Shown: positions 17,222 through 25,431 of the stretch, piece after piece
Numbering within the stretch: position 1 is the first letter of the stretch
How the letters are laid out: every line of letters begins with the position of its first letter
NCBI RefSeq assembly: GCF_008119665.1
Contig: NZ_CP043046.1
Location: 744,001 to 808,000 of the forward strand
Length of the DNA stretch: 64,000 nucleotides
Reading direction: 5' to 3'
Source of the DNA: Pigmentiphaga aceris
GTDB lineage: Bacteria; Pseudomonadota; Gammaproteobacteria; Burkholderiales; Burkholderiaceae_B
Program-made: the position numbers and the translations under genes
The notes under the pieces: generated by a model
The model's database searches: none
Told to the model about the DNA's origin: nothing
Seen by the model: the letters and a program-made list of their open reading frames with translations, nothing else

Positions 17222-20200
17222 ATGGACGAGTCAATCACCACCCACCAGCATACTGTTGCGTGGCTTTACGCGGCATTGCTCGACCGTGCGCCGGACGCGG
17301 GGGGGATGCAATTCTGGGCAGCCGCAATGGCGAACGGCGCGAGTCTGACGGACATCACTGCGGGAATCCTCGGGGGGGCCGAAGCGCGCTCGGTGTATCC
17401 ACCCGGCCAGTCTGCCGTCGACTTCGTTTCCACCCTCTACCGTATACTTTTCGATCGTGAGCCAGACCCGTCGGGCGTGGCCTTCTGGGCCAATGCCCTG
17501 GCGGCACAAGGTGCGCCCGGCGCTGCAGCAAATGCCTGGCTGGTGAAGCAGATCCTCGACATCTCCAGCCAGCCCCTGGGCCCACGCCCCGACGGCATGA
17601 GCGAGGCCGATTACGCCCGGACGCTTGCCGATCGCGCGGTGCTGGCCAACAAGGCCGAGGCGGGTGTGTATTTCGCCACGGTGCTGGGCAGTGACGACAT
17701 CGCACTGGCGAAGCAAATGCTGGCCAAGGTCACCGCCGACCCAGCGTCGGTCCAGGCCGCCATCGACATCGCAACGGGCACGCCGTCGCCCGAACAACCG
17801 CAGCCGCCGCTTCTCCCCGCTGCGCCGATCATCACCAGCCCGGCGCTGACCAAGGACGCAAACCCGGTGCTGAGCGGCGAGTCTGCCGCCGGCACCACCG
17901 TAAAAGTGATAGTGGGCGGCGCGACTTACCTCGTCGCGGCGGCCGACGGCACCTGGCATCTGGATCTGACGACGGCCGTGCCCACCGAAGGCACGCTGGC
18001 GCTGAACGCGAACGGCGACAACGTCGTCAGCGCCGTCGCCATGGGCGCAGGCGGTGAGTCGACCGCCACGACGCAGACCCTGGTCATCGACACCACACTG
18101 CCGCAGGCACCCGTCATCACCAGCGCCGCCGTGACGCACATCGAGGCACCGGTGATCACCGGCACGGCCGAGATCGGTGACGCCGTGATCGTCAGCGTCG
18201 GCGGCGCGACCTACGAGCTGGTGGCAGTCGATGGCACGTGGGAGGTGGATCTGGCGACGGCGTCGCCGATCAGCGGCACCCTTGCACTCGACAACCATGG
18301 TGCGAACCCCGTCAGCGTCATTGCGATCGATGCTGCCGGCAATGTGTCCTTGCCTGGTACGCAGTTGCTCGACATCGACCCGAACCACGCGCCGCAGCCA
18401 AGCATCACCCGTGCCGACAGCGTGGCGGATATCCAGCAGAAGTTCGCCGACTACGCGGGCACGATCGCGTTGGTCGACGCCGCCGGTTTGTCGTCCGAGC
18501 AGTGGAGCGCGGTGGCTGCCGCCATCGGCAAGGTGGGCAGCGGCAACATCACAGGGGCCATGGTGCTGGCCAGCGACGTGGCTTCCGGCGATGCGCTGGC
18601 GCTGCTGGCCAAGTACAGCGGCAGCGCCGCCACGCTGGATGCCAGCGTGCACAGCCTCGCGGTGGTGCAGACGCTGGCGGCCGACGCCCGGGTGGCGACG
18701 TTGACAGACCTGTCGTTCGCGCTGGCGGACGCTGCGCCGGGAAGCCTGGCGTCGCTCGTGACGAAAGCACCGGACGCCGTCATCGACGTGACTGCTGCAT
18801 CGACCGGCGCGTTGAATTCGTTGGCCGACCTGATCACGTCCCCGGGCAGTCTTGCGTTGACCGGCACGCTGGCCCTTGCCGCCGCGGTCCCGGTCGATGC
18901 AATGGAAAGCCTGTTGTCGCGCTACACCGGGCAGGACATCCATATCGTCGGCACCGATACTTCCGCGGCGCAGCAGGCGCTGGTGAACAGTCACCTGGAC
19001 CGGGTCGCCGATGGTTCCATTTCCGGCAGTTGGTCGCTGACAGCCGAGGCGGTGGATGCCGGTGCGGATGTGTTCTTCGCGAAGCTCGATCCGGCCGTCG
19101 CCCTGAGCATCCTGTTCGGCGATCTGTCTGCGGCGCAGCGCGAAAGCCTGGGTCTTCATCTGCGGACGCATACGGTGCCCGCCGCGACGACGCTGGTCAG
19201 CGCTGCGCCTGTCGTTGCCAGCGCGCTCAGCGCCGATGCGCTGGATGGATGGTTGAAGACGGGCAGCCTGGCCGTCGATGCAACGGACTTGAGCACAGAC
19301 GGGTGGCGCGTGCTGGTCGATCGGATCGACAGCATTCCGGCAGCCGGACTGAGCGGGGCGATCAGTATTCCGACCGGCTTCTCGACCGACGCGATTCTGG
19401 CCCTGCTCGACCGCTATTCGGGCACCAGCGCGCAGGTCGACGTGGCTGGCATGGCTGCCGCCGACCTCGCCTTGCTGCAGCCCGTGCTGGGCAAGCTGTC
19501 CGGCAGCGGCCTGCTGAACCTGTCCTTGGATCTGGGCAATGCACTCATGACCGATAGTCTGAGCAGCGCCCTGTTTGCACGCGCGAGCGGGGTGCACGCC
19601 GACGCGACGAGTGCGACGATCGACGAGCTCCGCATGTTGGGCAATTCGCCGGAGAGGCTGGTCGATGGCGGTATCACCGGCACGGTGACCGTGAACAAGG
19701 ACCTGAACCTCAACCAACAGCTCAATCTGCTGCGCGCCAAGCTCAGTGGCGACGCGCAGATCGCCGCAGAGGTGACCAACCTCGACGTGTCTGCGCTGAG
19801 GGCGCTGGTGCTCCGGGCCGACCAACTCGTTGGTGGGGTCATGACCGGGGGGATGCATCTGAATTCGCAGCTGACCGCCAGCGAGATCAAGGTGCTGATC
19901 GATCACTTCGGCGGCACCTTCATTTCGGCGCACGCCACCGGAATGAGCGCCGCCACCATCGCAGACATGGCAGCGTCATTCGAGAAATTCTTCGGCATCA
20001 CGGGCACGCTGACGATGCCGGGCACGGTGCCGATCGAGCAGGTCGTCGGGCTGCTGTCAACATATACGGATGCCAACGCCACGATCGCGTCGCCGACATA
20101 CGCGATCGCCGACCTGGACCAGCTCGCCAGCAACGCCAAGGTGTCGAGCCTGAGCGCTCCCTTAGTGAACATCGTGTCGGTGGATGGCAATACGTCAGCA

Positions 20201-21607
20201 CAACTTGGGCGCATCCTGGCCAAGAGCCAGTCCGCCAAGCTCGACAATGCGTCGGGCGACAGCACAATCCTGCCGGTGCTGCTTGCCAACCTCGGTACGA
20301 TCGCCACAGGCGGCATCACCAATTGGGGCGCATCCGACCGGATCGCGCTGGATCATGACACGCTGCTTCCCGCGAGCTTCACCACCTTCGTCGGGAAGCT
20401 GGCAACCGACATCAAGTTCTCGGTGAACGCTGCGCAGATGGATGCGGACCAGGTCGTCGCGCTGTTCCAGCAAAGTGGCAAGGTTGCGGCGCTCAGCAAC
20501 CTGTCCGTGCCGGAAGGGGCGTTCGCCCGCATGCACGATGACGTGGCGCCCTTGTTCATGTTGCAGACCGGCATCCATGCCGATCTGACCGGTGCGCGCA
20601 ATGCGCAGCTCAACAAGGTCTCGCAGTTCATCTTCCACCTTGCCGACAATGGCCTGACCGGGACATTCACGTTGACCGAGTCACTGGACGCGACGGCGCT
20701 AGATCGCCTGCTGAGCAAGTCCGCAGTCGCGGCCAACGTAACGGTCGACACGACGCGCATGGACAGCGCGCAGGTGAATGCGGTGTTGGCGCATCTGGAC
20801 AAGGCCGACACCATCATCAGTTTGTCGGTCACCGCCGACTCGCCATTGTTGGCCGATCCGGATGTGCTCGCGTCGTTGCTGAGCGGGGGGAGCAATATCG
20901 CGGTCGATCTGCAAGGCGCATCTCAGGCCGTGATCGACGTCGTTCTGAACAATCTGCAGAGCGTTGCCGATGGCGGTTTGCAGCACGCCAATCTGACGAT
21001 GAGCGCGGCGACGTGGCAAGGGCTCGACGCGGCGCAACTGAGCGCCAAGCTGAGCATAGACGCTGTCGTCCGCGTGCAGGGCAGCGCAGCGAACGAGACC
21101 CTCGACTTCACGCAGATGACGCGGCCTTTCACGGTGAATGCCGGGGCGGGGGCGGACACGATTCGCTTGGGCGGCGGGGTGTCGACCGTGGTTCTGGGTG
21201 GCCGGTCCGACACCAAGGCGGTGGACTTCAACTCCAATACCGCGCCGCCGACTGGCATCGACAGCCTGCTCGGCGTGCACAACGGCGTCAAAATGCAGTT
21301 GTCGCAGGAGGTGGGTGCCTATATCAATGGCGTGGCGCTGCAAGCTGGTGCTGTCGTCAAGCCGGCATGGTCTTCAATGACCGTATCGGCAGGCACGACG
21401 TTCGCGGACATCTATGCCCTCGCCACGAGCGTGAACGGATTGACCCCCGCTTCGACCGCCTCCGAGGTGATCGTGCGGGGCATTCAGTACACGCAGGGCG
21501 GGGTCGGGCACGCCATCATCTTCGTCAACGACGGTGTGGCCGGCATCGACGAGAACGACTTCTTCGTGCATGTGGTCGGCGGCGGACTCATGCAGTTGAC
21601 GATGTGA
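17222..21607 (+). CDS. DUF4214 surface/secreted repeat protein with Ig-like insert (1461 aa)
   Basis: The start at ATG 17222 is set by alignment with the paralogue (MDESI) rather than the upstream in-frame ATG. Two DUF4214 units occupy residues 1-120. Two bacterial Ig-like domains (VIVGGATYLVAAADGTW; VSVGGATYELVAVDGTW) span about 210-395. From about 405 the protein returns to the tandem 53-60-aa repeats of its paralogue (ADSVADIQQKFADYAG onward), about fifteen units, with the C-terminal GGAGADTIRLGGG patch and an IDENDFFVHVV ending. So it is the 891-aa protein plus an Ig insert and extra repeats. It has no signal peptide. An adhesin or biofilm-matrix role is inferred from architecture. Confidence 0.75.
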   Translation: MDESITTHQHTVAWLYAALLDRAPDAGGMQFWAAAMANGASLTDITAGILGGAEARSVYPPGQSAVDFVSTLYRILFDREPDPSGVAFWANALAAQGAPGAAANAWLVKQILDISSQPLGPRPDGMSEADYARTLADRAVLANKAEAGVYFATVLGSDDIALAKQMLAKVTADPASVQAAIDIATGTPSPEQPQPPLLPAAPIITSPALTKDANPVLSGESAAGTTVKVIVGGATYLVAAADGTWHLDLTTAVPTEGTLALNANGDNVVSAVAMGAGGESTATTQTLVIDTTLPQAPVITSAAVTHIEAPVITGTAEIGDAVIVSVGGATYELVAVDGTWEVDLATASPISGTLALDNHGANPVSVIAIDAAGNVSLPGTQLLDIDPNHAPQPSITRADSVADIQQKFADYAGTIALVDAAGLSSEQWSAVAAAIGKVGSGNITGAMVLASDVASGDALALLAKYSGSAATLDASVHSLAVVQTLAADARVATLTDLSFALADAAPGSLASLVTKAPDAVIDVTAASTGALNSLADLITSPGSLALTGTLALAAAVPVDAMESLLSRYTGQDIHIVGTDTSAAQQALVNSHLDRVADGSISGSWSLTAEAVDAGADVFFAKLDPAVALSILFGDLSAAQRESLGLHLRTHTVPAATTLVSAAPVVASALSADALDGWLKTGSLAVDATDLSTDGWRVLVDRIDSIPAAGLSGAISIPTGFSTDAILALLDRYSGTSAQVDVAGMAAADLALLQPVLGKLSGSGLLNLSLDLGNALMTDSLSSALFARASGVHADATSATIDELRMLGNSPERLVDGGITGTVTVNKDLNLNQQLNLLRAKLSGDAQIAAEVTNLDVSALRALVLRADQLVGGVMTGGMHLNSQLTASEIKVLIDHFGGTFISAHATGMSAATIADMAASFEKFFGITGTLTMPGTVPIEQVVGLLSTYTDANATIASPTYAIADLDQLASNAKVSSLSAPLVNIVSVDGNTSAQLGRILAKSQSAKLDNASGDSTILPVLLANLGTIATGGITNWGASDRIALDHDTLLPASFTTFVGKLATDIKFSVNAAQMDADQVVALFQQSGKVAALSNLSVPEGAFARMHDDVAPLFMLQTGIHADLTGARNAQLNKVSQFIFHLADNGLTGTFTLTESLDATALDRLLSKSAVAANVTVDTTRMDSAQVNAVLAHLDKADTIISLSVTADSPLLADPDVLASLLSGGSNIAVDLQGASQAVIDVVLNNLQSVADGGLQHANLTMSAATWQGLDAAQLSAKLSIDAVVRVQGSAANETLDFTQMTRPFTVNAGAGADTIRLGGGVSTVVLGGRSDTKAVDFNSNTAPPTGIDSLLGVHNGVKMQLSQEVGAYINGVALQAGAVVKPAWSSMTVSAGTTFADIYALATSVNGLTPASTASEVIVRGIQYTQGGVGHAIIFVNDGVAGIDENDFFVHVVGGGLMQLTM

Positions 21608-21664
21608 ACCCTCGTCGTTCCGGAAAGGGGTGATCGCGCTGACGCCTGCCGCCGAGCAGCGCGT

Positions 21665-23272
21665 TCACCTGGACTGCGTGACCGTCTCCCAGTTCAGCCC
21701 GAACTTCAGCAGGTACTTGCGCAGGCGGTCGGCGTCGTTGACGACCGCGCGTTGCGTGCGCGACTGGTTGAACAGCTTGCGGCCAGCGTCGGACAGCGTG
21801 CGTGATTCGCGGCAGTGGCGAACGACGGCTTCCAGTTGTACGCGATCAAACAGATCCAGGGATTCTGCAATGTCTGGCGGCAGCAGCGCATCAAGATCGA
21901 TGTCGGATGTCTCCGCTGCCGTCCCCGTCTTTTCCCACAGCCAGTTCAATCGCTGAATTTCTGCATCGACCAATGCGGTCGAAATCCGGTCGCCGTCTGC
22001 CAGGGTGGCCATCCGTGTCACGCTGGCAAACAAGTCGCGGAAGTTGCCGCGCCATGGTGCCTGGGCTGACTTGGCGAATTGTAGATAACGCGTCTTCGCC
22101 TCCGCATTGAAGCGCACCGCGCGTCCGGTCTCGGTGGCCGCGCGGGCGATCAGGTAATCGACGTTCGGTTCGATGTCTTCGGGCCGTTGCGCCAGGCCCG
22201 GCAAGGTGTATGACCACAGGTTGATACGCGCAAACAAGTCTTCGCGGAAACGCCCTTGCGCGACGTTCACGCGCAGGTCGCAATTCGTGCCGGCAATCAG
22301 CTGAAATTCGCTGCTGACTTCTTTGTCACTGCCCACCGGCAAGAAGCGCTTTTCTTCCAGTGCGGTCAGCAGCATGGCCTGTTCATCCAGCCCCAGTTCT
22401 CCAATTTCATCCAGGAACAGTACGCCTTGGTGGGCAGTGCGAAGCAGGCCGGCGCGGTCAGCGGCCGCACCGGTGAATGCGCCTTTCTTGTGGCCGAACA
22501 GGGTGGACGCGGCACCGTCGCCACGCAAGGTGGCGCAATTCACTTCAACGAAGTCGCCTTGCACCTGGTGGCGGGATTTTTTCAGTTCGAACATGCGTCG
22601 CGCCAGATGCGACTTGCCTGCGCCCGTAGGACCGGTCAGCAGCACCGGGGCTTGGGAACGCAAGGCCACACGTTCGATTTCTTCGATCAGCGCGTTGAAG
22701 CGCTTGTTGCGGGTGGCGATGCCGCTTTTCAGGAATTCCAGCGCGTCGGTATGGGCTTGGCCGAAGCGCTGGGCCAGGCTGTCGTAACGCGACAGGTCCA
22801 GGTCGATCAAGGTGTAGCTGCCGGGGTGGCCGGCAGTCTGCTTTCTGGGTGGTGCAGTTTGCAGCAGCACGCCAGGAATCAAGCGCGATTCCACCAGCAG
22901 GAACATGCAGATCTGGGCAACGTGGGTGCCGGTCGTGATGTGCGCCCAATACTGTTCGTGCGCCGGGTCAAAGTGGTAGCTGTGCGCCCAGTCATACAGC
23001 GCCGCGTACATCTCGCCGAAATCCCAGGGGTCTTTCACGTCCATGGGAATCAGGTTCACGACGGTGTCGGGTGACACGGTGGCGATGTCTTCCACCAGCA
23101 CCTGGGCCAGCGTCTTGTAGCGGGTCGGGTAGAACAGCTCCAGCCTGTCGATCAGCGTGTCTTCATGCTGGGTAAGCGACAGCGTCGGCCGCCACTTCTC
23201 CCAGCGGCCTGCACCCCCGCCCGAATCCAGCTTGGTACCCATGAACCCCACGACGACGTTTTTCTTTTCCAT
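21665..23272 (-). CDS. rtcR: RtcR, sigma54-dependent activator of the RNA-repair operon
   Basis: This 535-aa protein has an N-terminal CARF domain (about 1-180) that senses a nucleotide or RNA-end ligand. A central AAA+ sigma54-activator domain follows, with Walker A LTGPTGAGKSH near 207, the sigma54-contacting loop GAFTGA near 265 and Walker B GVLFLDEIGE near 285. A C-terminal helix-turn-helix region ends the protein (LSDAGRKLFNQSR). RtcR switches on rsr/rtcBA transcription after RNA damage; tRNA halves with cyclic phosphate ends have been proposed as signal. It is divergent from rsr across 228 bp that hold the UAS-like repeats and the sigma54 promoter. Confidence 0.95.
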   Translation of the reverse strand: MEKKNVVVGFMGTKLDSGGGAGRWEKWRPTLSLTQHEDTLIDRLELFYPTRYKTLAQVLVEDIATVSPDTVVNLIPMDVKDPWDFGEMYAALYDWAHSYHFDPAHEQYWAHITTGTHVAQICMFLLVESRLIPGVLLQTAPPRKQTAGHPGSYTLIDLDLSRYDSLAQRFGQAHTDALEFLKSGIATRNKRFNALIEEIERVALRSQAPVLLTGPTGAGKSHLARRMFELKKSRHQVQGDFVEVNCATLRGDGAASTLFGHKKGAFTGAAADRAGLLRTAHQGVLFLDEIGELGLDEQAMLLTALEEKRFLPVGSDKEVSSEFQLIAGTNCDLRVNVAQGRFREDLFARINLWSYTLPGLAQRPEDIEPNVDYLIARAATETGRAVRFNAEAKTRYLQFAKSAQAPWRGNFRDLFASVTRMATLADGDRISTALVDAEIQRLNWLWEKTGTAAETSDIDLDALLPPDIAESLDLFDRVQLEAVVRHCRESRTLSDAGRKLFNQSRTQRAVVNDADRLRKYLLKFGLNWETVTQSR

Positions 23273-23332
23273 ATCTGTGTAGATAAAAGACTAGCGAAAA
23301 TTATAGTAAATCCTGGGTCGGGCGATACGGGT

Positions 23333-23362
23333 CATTTGGTGTCGATTTGGTACGCATTTGCG
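23333..23362 (+). promoter_or_regulatory. Candidate RtcR upstream activating sequence: three repeats at 11-bp phase
   Basis: CATTTGGT (23333), GATTTGGT (23344) and CATTTGCG (23355) recur every 11 bases, about one helical turn, some 55-85 bases upstream of the sigma54 -24 element. That is the normal place for enhancer-binding protein sites. Assignment to RtcR is inferred from position. Confidence 0.5.
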
Positions 23363-23417
23363 AATAACCCCGATATATCAGGCTTTCGAACCTATGGGTA
23401 TGCGCCGTCGACCGAGC

Positions 23418-23433
23418 TGGCACACCCTTTGCA
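23418..23433 (+). promoter_or_regulatory. Sigma54 (-24/-12) promoter of the rsr operon
   Basis: TGGCACACCCTTTGCA matches the RpoN consensus TGGCAC-N5-TTGCW exactly in both conserved blocks and spacing. It ends 67 bases before the rsr start codon and lies opposite the divergent sigma54 activator gene. Confidence 0.9.
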
Positions 23434-23500
23434 AAGTAGAAGGCAAGAGCAAGACAGAACAACACAAGAACAACAGTCGATATCGACGCGGAGAACAAGC

Positions 23501-25075
23501 ATGGTCAATACGCAACTCTTTCAGACCCTTCGTGGGGTGATGCTGCCCGCCACGACTGCGCGCAATGCAGAGCAGGCACCGGCCTATGCGTTCGACGCGC
23601 GTCATCAACTGGCGCAGTTCGCGGCCACCGGTTGCCTGAACCAGACCTTCTACGCATCGGCCGATGCGCAACTGGATGCGGTGCAGGCGCTGGCGCAGGA
23701 AGTCGATGCCAGCTTCGTCGCAAAGACCGCCATCCATGCCCGTGAGCGCGGGCACATGAAAGACATGCCAGCCTTGCTGGCAGCCGGGTTGGCCGTGCGC
23801 GATGTGGCCTTGCTGAGCCAGGTGTTCCCGCGGGTGATTGACGACGGCAAGATGCTGCGCAACTTCGTGCAGATCCTGCGCAGCGGTGCGGTGGGCCGCA
23901 AGTCGCTGGGCACGCGGCCGAAGAAGCTGGTGCAACAGTGGTTGCTGACCGCAAACGAAAAGCAATTGCTGCATGCCGCAGTGGGCAACGCGCCTTCCTT
24001 GGCCGACGTGGTCAAGATGGTGCACCCCAAGCCCACGCAAGCATGGCGCGCGTCTTGGTTCGCATGGCTGATCGGTCAGGCGGTTGATGAAGCTGCTTTG
24101 CCACCGATTACGCAGGCCTTCGAGCGCTTCAAACGCGACATCGCAACAGGCGTAGTGGGCGAGGTGCCGGACGTGCCGTTTCAGATGCTGAGCGCGCTGA
24201 ATCTGAGCGCAGAACAGTGGGCAGGCATCGCGCGCAAAGGCTCATGGCAGATGGTGCGTCAGAACCTGAACACCTTTGCGCGTCACGGTGTGTTCGAGAT
24301 CCCGGGCATGGCTGAAGTAATCGCTGCCAAGCTGCGCGATCCGCAGGCAGTGAGCAAGGCGCGTGTGATGCCGTACCAGTTGATGGCCGCGTTCAAGACG
24401 GCGGGTGAATCGGTGCCGGCTGTGGTGCGCGACGCGTTGCAAGATGCGATGGAACTGGCGCTGGTCAAGGTGCCGACATTTGCGGGGAACGTGGTGGTGT
24501 GCCCGGACGTCTCTGGCTCCATGGGTTCGCCGGTGACGGGATACCGTGACTCGGCAACGTCGGCCATGCGCTGCATCGACGTGGCTGCGCTGGTGGCAGC
24601 GGCCGTGCTGCGCAAGCATCCGCAGGCTCGTGTCGTGCCGTTTGCCGAGTCGGTAAGGAAGTTTGCGATGAACCCGCGCGACTCGGTGATGACCAATGCG
24701 CAAGCCTTGGCCAGCTTGGGTGGTGGTGGCACGAATTGCAGCGCGCCGCTGGCAGAACTGAATCGCCAGCGTGCCGCCGTCGACTTGCTGATCCTGGTCT
24801 CGGACAACGAGTCCTGGGTCGATGCCAACGGGCGTGGCGCAACGCAGACCATGCGCGAATGGGAACTGCTGAAACAACGCAACCCGAACGCCCGCATGGT
24901 GTGCATCGACGTCCAGCCCAATGCGAGTACGCAGGCGGCAGAGCGCCACGACATCCTGAATGTCGGTGGTTTCTCGGACGCGGTGTTCACCACCATGGCG
25001 ACCTTTGCCAGCGGCAAGATGAACGCCGACCACTGGGTCGGTGAGATAGAAAACGTGTCGCTGACTGCGCAATAG
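23501..25075 (+). CDS. rsr: Rsr, bacterial Ro60 (TROVE-vWA) RNA-binding protein
   Basis: This 524-aa protein has a TROVE HEAT-repeat ring at about 15-320, which binds Y RNA on the outside and single-stranded RNA ends through the hole. A vWA-like domain with the MIDAS motif PDVSGSMGS is near 335-342. The start is ATG 23501 (MVNTQLFQ), preceded by GGAGAAC; an in-frame extension upstream overlaps the sigma54 promoter and is rejected. Ro60 orthologues work with Y RNAs and exonucleases such as PNPase in RNA decay and stress survival. The gene is first in the operon, followed 28 bases later by four Y-RNA-like units and then rtcB. Confidence 0.95.
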   Translation: MVNTQLFQTLRGVMLPATTARNAEQAPAYAFDARHQLAQFAATGCLNQTFYASADAQLDAVQALAQEVDASFVAKTAIHARERGHMKDMPALLAAGLAVRDVALLSQVFPRVIDDGKMLRNFVQILRSGAVGRKSLGTRPKKLVQQWLLTANEKQLLHAAVGNAPSLADVVKMVHPKPTQAWRASWFAWLIGQAVDEAALPPITQAFERFKRDIATGVVGEVPDVPFQMLSALNLSAEQWAGIARKGSWQMVRQNLNTFARHGVFEIPGMAEVIAAKLRDPQAVSKARVMPYQLMAAFKTAGESVPAVVRDALQDAMELALVKVPTFAGNVVVCPDVSGSMGSPVTGYRDSATSAMRCIDVAALVAAAVLRKHPQARVVPFAESVRKFAMNPRDSVMTNAQALASLGGGGTNCSAPLAELNRQRAAVDLLILVSDNESWVDANGRGATQTMREWELLKQRNPNARMVCIDVQPNASTQAAERHDILNVGGFSDAVFTTMATFASGKMNADHWVGEIENVSLTAQ

Positions 25076-25103
25076 CGCAACTGCGATATCGAGCACGGGT
25101 CGT

Positions 25104-25163
25104 CGTGCGACGAATGCCGGTGGGACTACATTGAAGGTCTCACCAACGCCTTGTCGCTGCACG
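25104..25163 (+). ncRNA. Y-RNA-like unit 1 (minimal hairpin form)
   Basis: Stem I GCGACGA (25107-25113) pairs with TTGTCGC (25151-25157), optionally extended by CGTGC/GCACG. The 5' internal-loop strand is ATGCC (25114-25118). Stem II GGTGGGAC (25119-25126) pairs with GTCTCACC (25137-25144), and the apical loop is about 10 bases (TACATTGAAG). The 5' strand GACGAATG fits the Ro60-binding consensus GNCGAANG reported for Y RNAs. It has no effector module beyond the loop, so it is the Ro-binding core alone. It lies 28 bases after the rsr stop. Confidence 0.6.
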
Positions 25164-25176
25164 CCGATAGCAGTCC

Positions 25177-25271
25177 GCGCGAATGCGGGCAGGACTACAT
25201 CGGGGATCTGGAGGCGCAATCCTTGCGCCGGGAAACCGGCACAGATCGAGTCCTGCCGACTTTAGTCGCGC
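25177..25271 (+). ncRNA. Y-RNA-like unit 2 (three-way-junction effector module)
   Basis: Stem I GCGCGA (25177-25182) pairs with TCGCGC (25266-25271). The internal loop is ATGCG opposite GACTTTAG. Stem II GGCAGGACT (25188-25196) pairs perfectly with AGTCCTGCC (25249-25257). The module beyond is a junction closed by GATCTG/CAGATC, holding hairpins GGCGCAA-TCC-TTGCGCC and CCGG-GAAA-CCGG. It shares the CGAATGC..GG.AGGACTACA strand with the other units but has no tRNA-like T- or D-arm. Confidence 0.65.
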
Positions 25272-25283
25272 ACCTACTTTTTC

Positions 25284-25421
25284 GATGTCCTGCTGCGAAT
25301 GCAGGTGGAACTACAGACATCACTCTCGGGGTCGCGGGTTCGAATCCCGCCGGTATTGAAAGATGCCGTAGCTCAGTGGATAGAGCACGATGTTTCACCA
25401 CTTTTGTCGCAGCAGGGCATC
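25284..25421 (+). ncRNA. Y RNA with circularly permuted tRNA-mimic module (YrlA-like)
   Basis: Stem I is 15 bp: GATGTCCTGCTGCGA (25284-25298) with TCGCAGCAGGGCATC (25407-25421), one G-T pair. The internal loop is ATGCA opposite ACTTTTG. Stem II GGTGGAA (25304-25310) pairs with TTTCACC (25393-25399). A short CATC/GATG stem stands where an anticodon stem would be. The module then runs T-arm GCGGG-TTCGAAT-CCCGC (25334-25350), acceptor-like stem CGGTATT/GATGCCG capped by GAAA (25351-25368), and D-arm GCTC-AGTGGATA-GAGC (25371-25386). D-loop GG and T-loop TTC are kept, so the elbow contact can form. This order is that of bacterial YrlA RNAs. It is not a functional tRNA. Confidence 0.88.
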
Positions 25422-25431
25422 ACCCGTTTTC

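Noticed and set aside
17231..19933. Open frame of about 900 codons on the minus strand
   Set aside because: Antisense to the 1461-aa DUF4214 protein, whose domains and paralogue are clear. The shadow contains no recognisable motif.
25334..25386. T-arm and D-arm that would look like a pair of tRNA gene ends
   Set aside because: The order is permuted, there is no anticodon, and the acceptor strands are joined by a GAAA loop. It is part of a Y RNA, not the junction of two tRNA genes.
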